Part shown: positions 16,692 through 23,919 of the stretch, one piece after another
How the letters are laid out: every line of letters begins with the position of its first letter
How positions within the stretch are numbered: the stretch's first letter is position 1
Assembly: GCA_037190805.1 (NCBI GenBank)
Contig: JBBCJR010000014.1
Span: 62,001 to 126,000, forward strand
Source of the DNA: JBBCJR01 sp037190805
GTDB taxonomy: Bacteria; Pseudomonadota; Alphaproteobacteria; Sphingomonadales; Sphingomonadaceae
Direction of reading: 5' to 3'
Length of the DNA stretch: 64,000 bases
Notes under the pieces: generated by a model
Databases searched by the model: none
What the model saw: only the letters and a program-made list of their open reading frames with translations
Told to the model about the DNA's origin: nothing
Program-made: the position numbers and the translations under genes

Positions 16692-18766
16692 GCGGCGGCT
16701 GGCTCAGGCGAACCGATGACGGCGACAACCTCGACCGCCTTGCCGTCCGGCACCTCGAAGAAGCTCATCACCGGAACGTCGGGCAGCGCGGTCTTCAAGA
16801 GCTTGCGCATCGCCCGGCGGATGATCGGCTGGACGACAAGGACGAAGGGCTCCGCCCGCTCGATCAGCGGCTGGGCGGCTTGACCCAGCGCCTGCATCAA
16901 GCGCTGGCCCAGCTCCGGCTCGATGGCGTTGCGGCCCGAGGTGTCGGAGCGCACGGCCTGGCCGAGCAGGGATTCAAGCCCCCCGTCGAGCGTGACGACG
17001 CGCAGCGGTTCGTGCACACCGCACAGCTTCTGGATGATCAGCGGACCAAGCTCCGGGCGGATCGCCTCGACCAGCTCATCAGCATCCTGGGTCCGCTGGC
17101 AAGCCATCGCCAGCGCGCCGGCAATACGGCGGAAATCCTTGAGGCCGACCCCCTCGCTCAGCAGCTGGCGCAGCACCTGGGTGATGGTGGTGAGCTGCAG
17201 CGGCTGGAGCGCATTGACCAGTTGGGCCGAGCTGTCCTTGAGGCCGTCGAGCAGCTTCTGAACCTCGTCCGGTCCCAACAGCTGGTCGCTGTTCTGGGTC
17301 AGCAGATGATTGAGGTGGGTCGCCAGCACCGTCGAGGCGTCGACGACCATATAGCCGGCGGCGGTCGCGGCATCGCGGTCGGCAGGCGCGATCCACAGCG
17401 CGTCGAGGCCGAAGGTCGGGTCGCGCGCGGCGCGGCCCTCGATCCGCCCGACCACCTGGCCGGAATCGAGCGCCAGCAGGTCGTCGGCCGATGCCTGATC
17501 CTCGCCGACGATGACACCGCCGATGATGATCCGGTAGCTGTAGGGGGCGAGGCTGATATTGTCGCGAACCCGGACCAGCGGCACGACGAAGCCGAGCTCC
17601 TTCGACAGCTGACGGCGGATACCGGTGATGCGGCCCATCAGCGGCGCACCCAGCCGGTCATCGACCAGCGGCACGAGGCCATAGCCGATCTCGATCCCCA
17701 CCTGGATATGATCGCTGACTTCCTCCCAGTCGATCTGGGTCAGATCGCGCGGGGTTTCGGTGACGGCAAGGGCGCTGACCACGTCCTCGACCTGAGGCTG
17801 CTTTCGCAGCTTCCAGGCAAGATAGGCGGCGACGGCGGCGGCAGGCAGGATGACCAGATGCGGCATACCGGGCAGCAGGCCGAGGATGCCCAAGATCGCG
17901 GCGACCGGCACCCACGCCTTGGGCGACGCGAACTGGCTGCCGATCTGGCCGGCAAGGTCGAAGGTGGACGACACCCGGGTGACGATGGCGGCGGCCGCGA
18001 TCGACAGCATCAGGGCCGGAATCTGCGCCACCAGCGCGTCACCGATGGCGAGCAGCACATAATTGGTCGCTGCTTCCGACAGGGTCAGGCCGTGATGGAC
18101 GGTACCGAGGATGAGGCCGCCGACGACGTTGATGACGAGGATGATGAGGGCCGCGATCGCATCGCCCTTCACGAATTTCGACGAGCCGTCCATGGCGCCA
18201 TAGAAATCCGCCTCGGTCGACACCTCGATCCGTCGCGCCTTGGCTTCGGCCGGGGTCATCAGCCCGGCGTTGAGGTCGGCGTCGATCGCCATCTGCTTGC
18301 CCGGCAAGGCGTCGAGGGTGAAGCGCGCCGACACTTCGGACACGCGCCCCGCGCCCTTGGTCACCACGATCAGGTTGATGACGATAAAGATGGCGAACAC
18401 GAAGATACCGACGACATAGTCGCCGCCGATCAGGAAATTGCCGAACGCCTCGATGACATGGCCGGCGGCCGATGTGCCCTCATGACCGTGGACCAGCACC
18501 ACGCGGGTCGAGGCGACGTTCAGCGCCAGCCGGAACAGGGTGGTGAAGAGCAAGACGGTCGGAAAGGACGAGAAGTCGAGCGGCTTTTCCGCGTTGAGCG
18601 CCACCATCAGGACGGCGAGCGACACCATGATGTTGAGGATGAAGAACACGTCGAGCAGCGACGGCGGCACCGGCACCACCATCAGCAGCACCAGGAGCAG
18701 GATGGCGGCGGGCAGGGCGCCACCGCGAACGCCGCCCGACACGGCACGAAGGCTGAGAGCACTCAT
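16688..18766 (-). CDS. flhA: Flagellar export gate protein FlhA
   Basis: FlhA forms the nonameric export gate of the flagellar type III apparatus. The 692-residue product has about eight transmembrane helices in residues 20-320, the FHIPEP signature in the cytoplasmic loop (SEVSARFTLDALPGKQMAID) and a large C-terminal cytoplasmic domain that binds chaperone-substrate complexes. Length is standard. It follows the lytic transglycosylase by 3 bases and overlaps fliA by 4. Confidence 0.97.
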   Translation of the reverse strand: MSALSLRAVSGGVRGGALPAAILLLVLLMVVPVPPSLLDVFFILNIMVSLAVLMVALNAEKPLDFSSFPTVLLFTTLFRLALNVASTRVVLVHGHEGTSAAGHVIEAFGNFLIGGDYVVGIFVFAIFIVINLIVVTKGAGRVSEVSARFTLDALPGKQMAIDADLNAGLMTPAEAKARRIEVSTEADFYGAMDGSSKFVKGDAIAALIILVINVVGGLILGTVHHGLTLSEAATNYVLLAIGDALVAQIPALMLSIAAAAIVTRVSSTFDLAGQIGSQFASPKAWVPVAAILGILGLLPGMPHLVILPAAAVAAYLAWKLRKQPQVEDVVSALAVTETPRDLTQIDWEEVSDHIQVGIEIGYGLVPLVDDRLGAPLMGRITGIRRQLSKELGFVVPLVRVRDNISLAPYSYRIIIGGVIVGEDQASADDLLALDSGQVVGRIEGRAARDPTFGLDALWIAPADRDAATAAGYMVVDASTVLATHLNHLLTQNSDQLLGPDEVQKLLDGLKDSSAQLVNALQPLQLTTITQVLRQLLSEGVGLKDFRRIAGALAMACQRTQDADELVEAIRPELGPLIIQKLCGVHEPLRVVTLDGGLESLLGQAVRSDTSGRNAIEPELGQRLMQALGQAAQPLIERAEPFVLVVQPIIRRAMRKLLKTALPDVPVMSFFEVPDGKAVEVVAVIGSPEPAAA

Positions 18767-18769
18767 CGA

Positions 18770-19627
18770 TTACGCTCCCAGGTCCGCGAGCAGCATGTAG
18801 GCGAGCCGCGCCGTAGAGGGACTGGGCTTCAGCATCTGGGCGGCGGCGATGGCATCGGGACCGGCCTCGCCATCGGTGCGTGTCGCCCGCAGCGCCATCA
18901 GTGCATCGAGGGTCGATGCGGGCGCCATCGCGCCCGGCCGCGCCATGCCCATCGCCATTGCCGGATTTGCCGGCAAGGACTTGCCGCCGGCGGCAATTTC
19001 CGTCCCCCGTCCCAGCTTGTCGGAAAAGCGCTGATAAACCTCGCCAAGGCTGCGGGCACGGCCCCCGGCGTCGTAGAAGACATTGCGGTTGGCGCGGGCG
19101 GCGGCGGGGAACAAGGCGGCGGCGGACTGATCGCCATTGTCCGCCATTTCCTCGAGAAACTTGCCGCCCCCGGCGGCGCCCAGGAAGTGGGCCATGTAAA
19201 GATCGGTGCCGTTGGCCGGACGGCCCAGCCGCGCCTCGAGCGCCGCCTTGTTGTCGGCCGCCGTTTCGGCTGCCATCAGCGAGGCGACCTCGGGGTTGTT
19301 GCGCAGGTTCATGATCGCGCTACGGGCCGACGGATCCGTCACGCACAACCGACCGGCGCCATTGCCGCCGATGCAGTCGGCGGCCCAGCCAAGGCCGTGA
19401 TCGGCGCCATATTTCTTGACCGCCGACAGCCAGCTCTGGTCGATGAATTGATAAAGGCCGGTGGCGCTGGAGGTGGTGGCACGGGCATCGGGGCGCATGC
19501 CGCTTTCGACCTGCGCCTGGCCGAGCAGGTAGCCGAAATCGATGCCGGTCTTCTGGCTGGCGGCGGCGATGGCGGAACGAACCCCACCCCCAACCTGATT
19601 CAGCATCGACCCGATTGTCGTCGTCAT
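18770..19627 (-). CDS. Lytic transglycosylase (flagellar peptidoglycan remodelling)
   Basis: This is a probable muramidase that opens the peptidoglycan for rod passage. The 285-residue product has an SLT-type catalytic domain in residues 20-190. The likely catalytic Glu lies in LGQAQVESGMRPDARA, followed by SSATGLYQFIDQSWL. No convincing signal peptide is present, which fits delivery by the flagellar export gate or by a partner. FlgJ in this locus is a single-domain protein without an enzyme domain, so this separate enzyme probably supplies the missing activity. The gene is first in the transglycosylase-flhA-fliA operon and is preceded by a perfect sigma-54 promoter. Confidence 0.87.
   Translation of the reverse strand: MTTTIGSMLNQVGGGVRSAIAAASQKTGIDFGYLLGQAQVESGMRPDARATTSSATGLYQFIDQSWLSAVKKYGADHGLGWAADCIGGNGAGRLCVTDPSARSAIMNLRNNPEVASLMAAETAADNKAALEARLGRPANGTDLYMAHFLGAAGGGKFLEEMADNGDQSAAALFPAAARANRNVFYDAGGRARSLGEVYQRFSDKLGRGTEIAAGGKSLPANPAMAMGMARPGAMAPASTLDALMALRATRTDGEAGPDAIAAAQMLKPSPSTARLAYMLLADLGA
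18971..18986. promoter_or_regulatory. Enhancer-like dyad inside the transglycosylase gene
   Basis: CGGCAAGGACTTGCCG is a perfect CGGCAA-N4-TTGCCG dyad. Read on the other strand it differs by one base from the dyad at 22323-22338. Extra half-sites flank it (TTGCCG at 18958 and 18967, CGGCAA at 18991). It lies about 680 bases downstream of the operon's sigma-54 promoter, an unusual distance, so function is less certain than for the other two clusters. Confidence 0.4.
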
Positions 19628-19668
19628 ATTCTCGCCTGCCGGTCCCGCGATTGCTACGGGCTCACGAC

Positions 19669-19684
19669 AGCAAGGGGCGTGCCA
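19669..19684 (-). promoter_or_regulatory. Sigma-54 promoter for transglycosylase-flhA-fliA
   Basis: On the minus strand the sequence is TGGCACGCCCCTTGCT, a full match to TGGCACG-N4-TTGCW. The start is expected near 19658, leaving a leader of about 30 bases with AGGCGAG before the ATG at 19627. It puts fliA under sigma-54 control and so orders the cascade. Confidence 0.85.
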
Positions 19685-19734
19685 GTCGGACTAAGAAAAT
19701 CTTACTTCCGAGGTGCGGACCGGTGCGGTCTCTC

Positions 19735-20049
19735 TCAGGCGGCGATGGTCCGGCCGGTGGGACCATAGGCATGGGCGACGACGCCGGTCAGCGCCTCCAG
19801 CCGGCGCTGAACGCTGGCGGTGAGGAGGTTGACGTAGACCCGCGCGGTCTCGTTGAGCGCCTGCGCTTCGGCCGCCAGCGCGCGGATCTCGTCCGACAAC
19901 GGCTCGTCATTGGCGGCGGAGATGCCGTCCAGCCATTTTTCCTTTTCGGCGGTCGCGACAACCAGCGCGTTGATGTCGAAGGCCTTCATCGCCGCGATCT
20001 CGGTCTGGAGCGCGGTGATTACGGAACGGAGGGCATCGGCACGGCTCAT
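19735..20049 (-). CDS. flgN: FlgN-like flagellar export chaperone
   Basis: FlgN is a small helical chaperone for the hook-filament junction proteins FlgK and FlgL. The 104-residue product is all-helical without membrane segments (for example EIRALAAEAQALNETARVYV, typical of the FlgN C-terminal helix). Its ATG overlaps the flgM stop as TGATG; a longer frame starting 12 bases earlier is less likely. Sequence similarity in this family is weak, so the call rests on size, helix pattern and the adjacent flgM. Confidence 0.75.
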   Translation of the reverse strand: MSRADALRSVITALQTEIAAMKAFDINALVVATAEKEKWLDGISAANDEPLSDEIRALAAEAQALNETARVYVNLLTASVQRRLEALTGVVAHAYGPTGRTIAA

Positions 20050-20342
20050 CACATCGGCCATCCCAGCTGGAAGGCGATCAGCCGGTCGGCGATCTTCGCC
20101 GGCTGGATCGGGAAACGGCCTTCGGCGATCGCGCGCTTGATAACCTGCACGCGTTCCGCGTCGACCGGGGGCTTTACCGCCATCTCGCGCTTCAGGTCCG
20201 TCGCGTCGGCGACAACCTTGTCGGTTTGCGCGACATCGATAGACACCGCAGCCGGCTTAGCCGCCGCAGCGGCGGGCTTGACCTTCAGCGGGCGCGGTTC
20301 ACGCACCGTTCCTGCAATCTTCTGTCCAACCGGCTCAACCAT
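20049..20342 (-). CDS. flgM: Anti-sigma-28 factor FlgM
   Basis: FlgM binds FliA until the hook is finished and is then exported, releasing FliA. The 97-residue product has a disordered Ala/Lys/Pro-rich N-terminus and the conserved sigma-binding C-terminus (VDAERVQVIKRAIAEGRFPI, then PAKIADRLIAF). A strong GAAGGAGG site precedes the ATG. A sigma-28 promoter lies directly upstream, so FlgM is made by the factor it inhibits, giving a negative loop. Confidence 0.92.
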   Translation of the reverse strand: MVEPVGQKIAGTVREPRPLKVKPAAAAAKPAAVSIDVAQTDKVVADATDLKREMAVKPPVDAERVQVIKRAIAEGRFPIQPAKIADRLIAFQLGWPM

Positions 20343-20375
20343 GAACAGCCTCCTTCGGGCCCTCGTTCGACCCTA

Positions 20376-20402
20376 TTTACGGCAGCTCAAGCAGAAGATT
20401 TA
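20376..20402 (-). promoter_or_regulatory. Sigma-28 promoter of flgM-flgN
   Basis: On the minus strand TAAA (20399-20402) and GCCGTAAA (20376-20383) are separated by 15 bases, a close match to TAAA-N15-GCCGATAA. The start would fall near 20369, about 27 bases before the flgM ATG. It allows flgM and flgN to be expressed separately from flgA. Confidence 0.8.
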
Positions 20403-20434
20403 GCGACGGGCGGCATTTTTTTGCCGTTCGGCTC

Positions 20435-20968
20435 TCAATAGCCCGGCAAGGTGGCCAGGCCAGCATCCACCGCGACCGCCTGCACGGTCGCGCGGCTGCC
20501 GTCGATACGCACCGCAAGGCGCGTTCCGGCAACGGCATCCGATGCCGCAACACCTTGTTGAGAAACGGAAAACCCCGCCTGCGCCGCAACGATGCTGACG
20601 GGGTCGCCCCGCCGGATGACGACGGGCTTCGGCGTCGGCACGCCCGCCACCGGGGCGGCCGCGACAGTTTCGATCAATCCTGAACCCTGACCTTTCAGAG
20701 GCACGAAAATTTTCCAGCCCGGCGTCGGACAGCTGACGACCACCGCGTCCCGGCGCGGCGCCCGCCAGTCGAGGGCAGGCGGCGTGGCGCAAGCGGCCAG
20801 GCGCAAACGGCGATCGAGAGGGGTGGCCGGACCACCGGCTTCACCGACACCAATGCCGGTGAACGCGATCACGCGTGCCTCCAGCGCCGCGAGATCGACG
20901 AAGCTCTCCGCCAAGGCGGGTACGGGCGCCAGCATGGCAGCCGCGGCAATCAGGATGGACGGACGCAT
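20435..20968 (-). CDS. flgA: Flagellar P-ring assembly chaperone FlgA
   Basis: FlgA is a periplasmic chaperone for FlgI during P-ring assembly. The 177-residue product has a cleavable signal peptide (ILIAAAAMLAPVPALA, cleaved before ESFVDL) and a C-terminal SAF/FlgA domain (PVVIRRGDPVSIVAAQAGFS followed by VAGTRLAVRI). It lies 21 bases after the MotB-like gene and upstream of flgM in the same orientation. Confidence 0.9.
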   Translation of the reverse strand: MRPSILIAAAAMLAPVPALAESFVDLAALEARVIAFTGIGVGEAGGPATPLDRRLRLAACATPPALDWRAPRRDAVVVSCPTPGWKIFVPLKGQGSGLIETVAAAPVAGVPTPKPVVIRRGDPVSIVAAQAGFSVSQQGVAASDAVAGTRLAVRIDGSRATVQAVAVDAGLATLPGY

Positions 20969-20989
20969 GACGTATCTCCTCGTGACGGA

Positions 20990-21529
20990 TCAGGCGCCAT
21001 CGGGGCGCGCATAGATGATGCGGATATCGACGCGACGCCGGCTGGCATCGGCCGGCCGTTCGCCAGCCGGCATGTCGACGGTGATCAGCAGGCGGTCGGG
21101 GGGCAGCGCCCCCGATCGTTCGATCATCGCGGCGACCGCCGCCGCCCGGCGCGCGGCCAACGATACGGCGCTGCCGTCGATCCGGTCCGCCGCGCTGCCA
21201 TCCGCATGACCGGTGATGTCGAGCAGCGTCCGGCCGTCGGTCATGTTGGCGCGCACCCAGTCGATCAGCGCCACGTGATCGCCGGAACTCTGGTCGGAGC
21301 CGGGCGCGAAGCCCCCGACGCGATTGATACCGACCGCGACCGACGCTTCCTCCTCCATCTGGAGTTCGGAACCACCGAAGGCCGAGCGCAGGCCGGCGAC
21401 GATCTGGGTGCGATCCTTCTCGCCCAGCCGGCTGGTCGCCTGGAGCAGCGCGAAACAGCCGACCAACAGCAGGGCGAGGTCGGCCAGCGTCATCAGCCAC
21501 AACGGGCCTCGGGAAATGGCCCGGCTCAT
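20990..21529 (-). CDS. MotB-like OmpA-family stator protein (short)
   Basis: The 179-residue product has one N-terminal transmembrane helix (LMTLADLALLLVGCFALLQA) with an Asp placed like the ion-carrying Asp of MotB/PomB. A C-terminal OmpA peptidoglycan-binding domain follows (TLLDITGHADGSAADRIDGS and RRRVDIRIIYA). It is much shorter than the 322-residue MotB at 32900-33868 and has little room for a plug and linker. Its ATG overlaps the upstream MotA-like stop (ATGA), so the two form a pair. It may be a second stator or a basal-body accessory; the flagellar surroundings make a flagellar role likely. Confidence 0.75.
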   Translation of the reverse strand: MSRAISRGPLWLMTLADLALLLVGCFALLQATSRLGEKDRTQIVAGLRSAFGGSELQMEEEASVAVGINRVGGFAPGSDQSSGDHVALIDWVRANMTDGRTLLDITGHADGSAADRIDGSAVSLAARRAAAVAAMIERSGALPPDRLLITVDMPAGERPADASRRRVDIRIIYARPDGA

Positions 21530-22200
21530 CGCGGCAACGCATAGACAGGCGCGGCGGGAACATGGTCCCCCCGCGCGGCGATCGCTTCCAATGGTGCGCG
21601 CAACGCCTCGCGCGCTTCAGCCTCGCGCGCGGACAGGCGGGCGAGACGCGCGGCGATAGGCGCGGCAACGACATTGGCGACCAGCGCGCCGTAGAGCGTG
21701 GTCAGCAACGCGACCGCCATCGCCGCGCCGATACGCGACGGATCGTCGATCGCGGCGAACATGCGAACCAGCCCTACCAGCGTCCCGATCATCCCCATGG
21801 CCGGCGCGGCTTCGGCGACGGCGACCCAGAAATCCTGATTGGCGGCGTGACGACGAGCGCGAACAGCGAGATCGGCATCGAGCATCTTCGACACCTCGTC
21901 AGGCGCGGCATTGCCCGCGATCGCCGTCACGATCCGGCGCAAGGCCTGGTCGTCGACACGCTCATCACCGAGCGCGGCGGGCCCATGCCGGCGCGAGACA
22001 CGATCGAGCGTGGCGATCTGTGCGCGCGCGGTTTCGGCGTCAAAGCTGCGGCCGTGAAACAGCGATCCTGCCGCGCGCAGGGCGGCCGCCAGATCGGCGC
22101 CGGTGCCGCGCACGGCCGCGACGGCAAAGCTGCCGCCCACCACCAGCAGCAGGGCGACGGGGTCGAAAAAGCCGGCAAGGGTGGACAGCATGTCCGGCAT
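21526..22200 (-). CDS. MotA/PomA-like protein with reduced membrane region
   Basis: The 224-residue product matches the C-terminal two thirds of MotA/PomA: a helix (DPVALLLVVGGSFAVAAVRG) like TM2, a cytoplasmic domain, then the PomA-like VAEAAPAMGMIGTLVGLVRM (TM3) and AVALLTTLYGALVANVVAAP (TM4). A segment equivalent to TM1 is missing. The start at ATG 22200 is preferred because it has GAGG upstream and lies after the start of the predicted sigma-54 transcript (near 22231). An ATG at 22236 would be upstream of that start and lacks a ribosome site. It pairs with the short MotB-like gene downstream. Whether it conducts ions is unknown. Confidence 0.72.
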   Translation of the reverse strand: MPDMLSTLAGFFDPVALLLVVGGSFAVAAVRGTGADLAAALRAAGSLFHGRSFDAETARAQIATLDRVSRRHGPAALGDERVDDQALRRIVTAIAGNAAPDEVSKMLDADLAVRARRHAANQDFWVAVAEAAPAMGMIGTLVGLVRMFAAIDDPSRIGAAMAVALLTTLYGALVANVVAAPIAARLARLSAREAEAREALRAPLEAIAARGDHVPAAPVYALPR

Positions 22201-22241
22201 CGGGGGCGAAACCTCACGCGCGTTGATGTCGCTCATCGTTG

Positions 22242-22257
22242 AGCAAGAGCCGGGCCA
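22242..22257 (-). promoter_or_regulatory. Sigma-54 promoter for the motA-like/motB-like/flgA operon
   Basis: On the minus strand the sequence is TGGCCCGGCTCTTGCT, one mismatch from TGGCACG-N4-TTGCW and with the invariant GG-N10-GC. The predicted start near 22231 supports translation from ATG 22200. It faces away from the flgB promoter, and the two share the enhancer dyads between them. Confidence 0.7.
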
Positions 22258-22300
22258 AGTCCTGTCCGACCCCGCATCGGCGTCCGAAACCGGCAATGGG

Positions 22301-22338
22301 CGGCAACGCCTTGCCGGTCGGACGGCAGGTCCTTGCCG
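22301..22338. promoter_or_regulatory. Tandem enhancer-like dyads shared by two sigma-54 promoters
   Basis: CGGCAACGCCTTGCCG (22301-22316) and CGGCAGGTCCTTGCCG (22323-22338) have centres 22 bp apart, about two helical turns, so they would present on one face of DNA. A further half-site CGGCAA lies at 22291-22296. They sit about 70-107 bases upstream of both predicted starts (flgB plus, motA-like minus), the usual distance for an enhancer-binding protein. Binding by the FlbD-like protein is inferred. Confidence 0.68.
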
Positions 22339-22381
22339 CCAGCATCGTCGCCAAGCCCCCGTCCCGCCCGCCAGCGGCGTT

Positions 22382-22397
22382 TGGCACGCCCTTTGCT
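22382..22397 (+). promoter_or_regulatory. Sigma-54 promoter of the flgB-flgL operon
   Basis: TGGCACGCCCTTTGCT matches the consensus TGGCACG-N4-TTGCW at every defined position. The start is expected near 22408, about 27 bases before the flgB ATG, with AGGAG in the leader. It is the only clear promoter before the long rod-hook operon. Confidence 0.87.
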
Positions 22398-22434
22398 GGA
22401 TCACGGGCACGAACAACCGACAGGAGCGCGATCG

Positions 22435-22788
22435 ATGGCGATCGGCGACGACATTTTCGGGATCCACGGCACGGCGCTGCAGCTCCGCTCGCAGCGGCTC
22501 GGGCTGCTTGCATCCAACATCGCCAATGCGGCGACGCCCGGTTTCAAGGCGCGCGACATCGACTTTCAATCCGCGCTCGTGAGTGCGGAACAGACCGGCA
22601 ATGCCGCCGCCGCAACCGACGACAAGGCGCTCTATCGCATGCCGCTGCAACCCTCGCTCGACGGCAACACCGTTGAACTGGCGACCGAGCAGTCGCTGTT
22701 CGCCGAGAACGCGGTTCAGTACCAGACGACGCTGGCGTTCCTGAACGGCCGCATCGACACGCTGAAACGCGCGCTGAGGGGCGAGTGA
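22435..22788 (+). CDS. flgB: Flagellar proximal rod protein FlgB
   Basis: FlgB is a proximal rod subunit. The 117-residue product has the N-terminal rod motif (LGLLASNIANAATPGFKARD) and a C-terminal helix ending near LNGRIDTLKRALRGE. The start is ATG 22435 with AGGAGCG upstream. It is the first gene of the flgB-to-flgL operon under the sigma-54 promoter at 22382. Confidence 0.95.
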   Translation: MAIGDDIFGIHGTALQLRSQRLGLLASNIANAATPGFKARDIDFQSALVSAEQTGNAAAATDDKALYRMPLQPSLDGNTVELATEQSLFAENAVQYQTTLAFLNGRIDTLKRALRGE

Positions 22789-22790
22789 CG

Positions 22791-23198
22791 ATGGCCCAGC
22801 CGCTCAACCTCTTCAACGTCACCGGCCGCGCCATGTCGGCACAGCTGGTGCGCCTGAACACCGTCGCCTCCAACCTGGCGAACGCCGGCTCGACCTCCGC
22901 GACGGAGGCCGGCGCGTACCGGGCGATGAAGCCGATCTTCAAGACCAGCTACGACGCCGCCAGCGGTCTTTCTACCGTCGACGTCCAGCAGGTCGTCACC
23001 GCCGGGCCGGCGCCCACCAAGCGCCACGACCCCGACAATCCCCAGGCCGACGCCGACGGCAACGTCTTCGTCTCGTCGGTCGATGAAACCCAGGAGCTTG
23101 TGGAGATGCTGGAGACAGCCCGCCAGTACCAGAACAATGTCGAGGTGATGCAGACGGCCAAATCGCTGGTCCTCGACACCTTGAAGCTGGGCCGCTGA
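22791..23198 (+). CDS. flgC: Flagellar proximal rod protein FlgC
   Basis: FlgC is a proximal rod subunit, 135 residues, with the rod N-terminus (LVRLNTVASNLANAGSTSAT) and the C-terminal signature (ETARQYQNNVEVMQTAKSLV). ATG 22791, just after the flgB stop, is taken as start; a GTG at 22785 is the alternative. The usual flgB-flgC order is kept. Confidence 0.95.
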   Translation: MAQPLNLFNVTGRAMSAQLVRLNTVASNLANAGSTSATEAGAYRAMKPIFKTSYDAASGLSTVDVQQVVTAGPAPTKRHDPDNPQADADGNVFVSSVDETQELVEMLETARQYQNNVEVMQTAKSLVLDTLKLGR

Positions 23199-23200
23199 CC

Positions 23201-23896
23201 ATGACCGGTATCACCGGCAACGCCGCCTTCGACTCGGTGATGGACAAGCTGGGTGTCACCAGCTCGGCCGCCTCGCAGAAGAAGAAGGAGGCCAGCGACA
23301 CGCTGGACCAGTCGTCTTTCCTGAAGCTGCTGACCGCACAGCTCAAAAATCAGGATCCCTTCAAGCCCGTCGAGAACGAGCAGATGGTCGCCCAGATGGC
23401 GCAGATGTCGTCGGTGCAGGGCATCGCCGAGATGAACGCCACGATGAAGGGGATGGCATCGAAGTTCGACAGCGGTCAGACGGCCGCCGCGACCAACTAT
23501 GTCGGCAAGGCGGTACTGTCGCCAGGCAATGTCGTGTGGCCGCATGCCGACGGCTCGTTCGAAGGCTTCGGCGCCATCGACAAGGCTGCCAGCGATGTCC
23601 AGGTTACGATCTCGGACGGCGCCGGACAGACGATCCGTACCCTGTCGCTGGGCGCTCAGAAGGCCGGCGAGTTTTCCATAAAATGGGATGGCAAGGACGC
23701 CAGCGGCCAGGACGCCGGCGAGGGTCCGTTCAAGATCCAGGTCATCGCCAACCGGTCCGACGGCAATGTCGAGGTCAAGCCGCTCGTCTGGGCGCCCGTC
23801 ACCTCGGTCAAGCTGCCGGCGGACGGCAGCAGCCCCATCCTCAATGTCGCCGGCATTGGCGACGTCGCCCTTTCCGCCGTCCGCCAGGTCGGCTGA
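23201..23896 (+). CDS. flgD: Flagellar hook assembly scaffold protein FlgD
   Basis: FlgD caps the growing hook and guides FlgE assembly. The 231-residue product has the conserved N-terminal segment (SSFLKLLTAQLKNQDPFKPV, followed by ENEQMVAQMAQMSSVQGI) that carries the export and rod-binding signals, and a C-terminal FlgD Ig-like/tudor region (AGEFSIKWDGKDASGQDAG). It starts three bases after flgC. Confidence 0.95.
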   Translation: MTGITGNAAFDSVMDKLGVTSSAASQKKKEASDTLDQSSFLKLLTAQLKNQDPFKPVENEQMVAQMAQMSSVQGIAEMNATMKGMASKFDSGQTAAATNYVGKAVLSPGNVVWPHADGSFEGFGAIDKAASDVQVTISDGAGQTIRTLSLGAQKAGEFSIKWDGKDASGQDAGEGPFKIQVIANRSDGNVEVKPLVWAPVTSVKLPADGSSPILNVAGIGDVALSAVRQVG

Positions 23897-23919
23897 CGCC
23901 TTTTCCTAGGAGAACAAGC

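Noticed and set aside
16880..19768. Very long open frame on the plus strand antisense to flhA and the transglycosylase.
   Set aside because: It mirrors confidently coding genes, is rich in Arg/His/Asp/Gln with no recognisable domain, and is the usual artefact of high GC at third positions.
20403..20434. CGGCA-A6-TGCCG hairpin after flgA as a terminator.
   Set aside because: Only five base pairs, no following T-run on the flgA strand, and it overlaps the flgM promoter region.
22237..22650. Upstream extension of the MotA-like frame by about 138 codons.
   Set aside because: It runs through the divergent promoter region and antisense to flgB, has no membrane segment, and would start far upstream of the predicted transcript.
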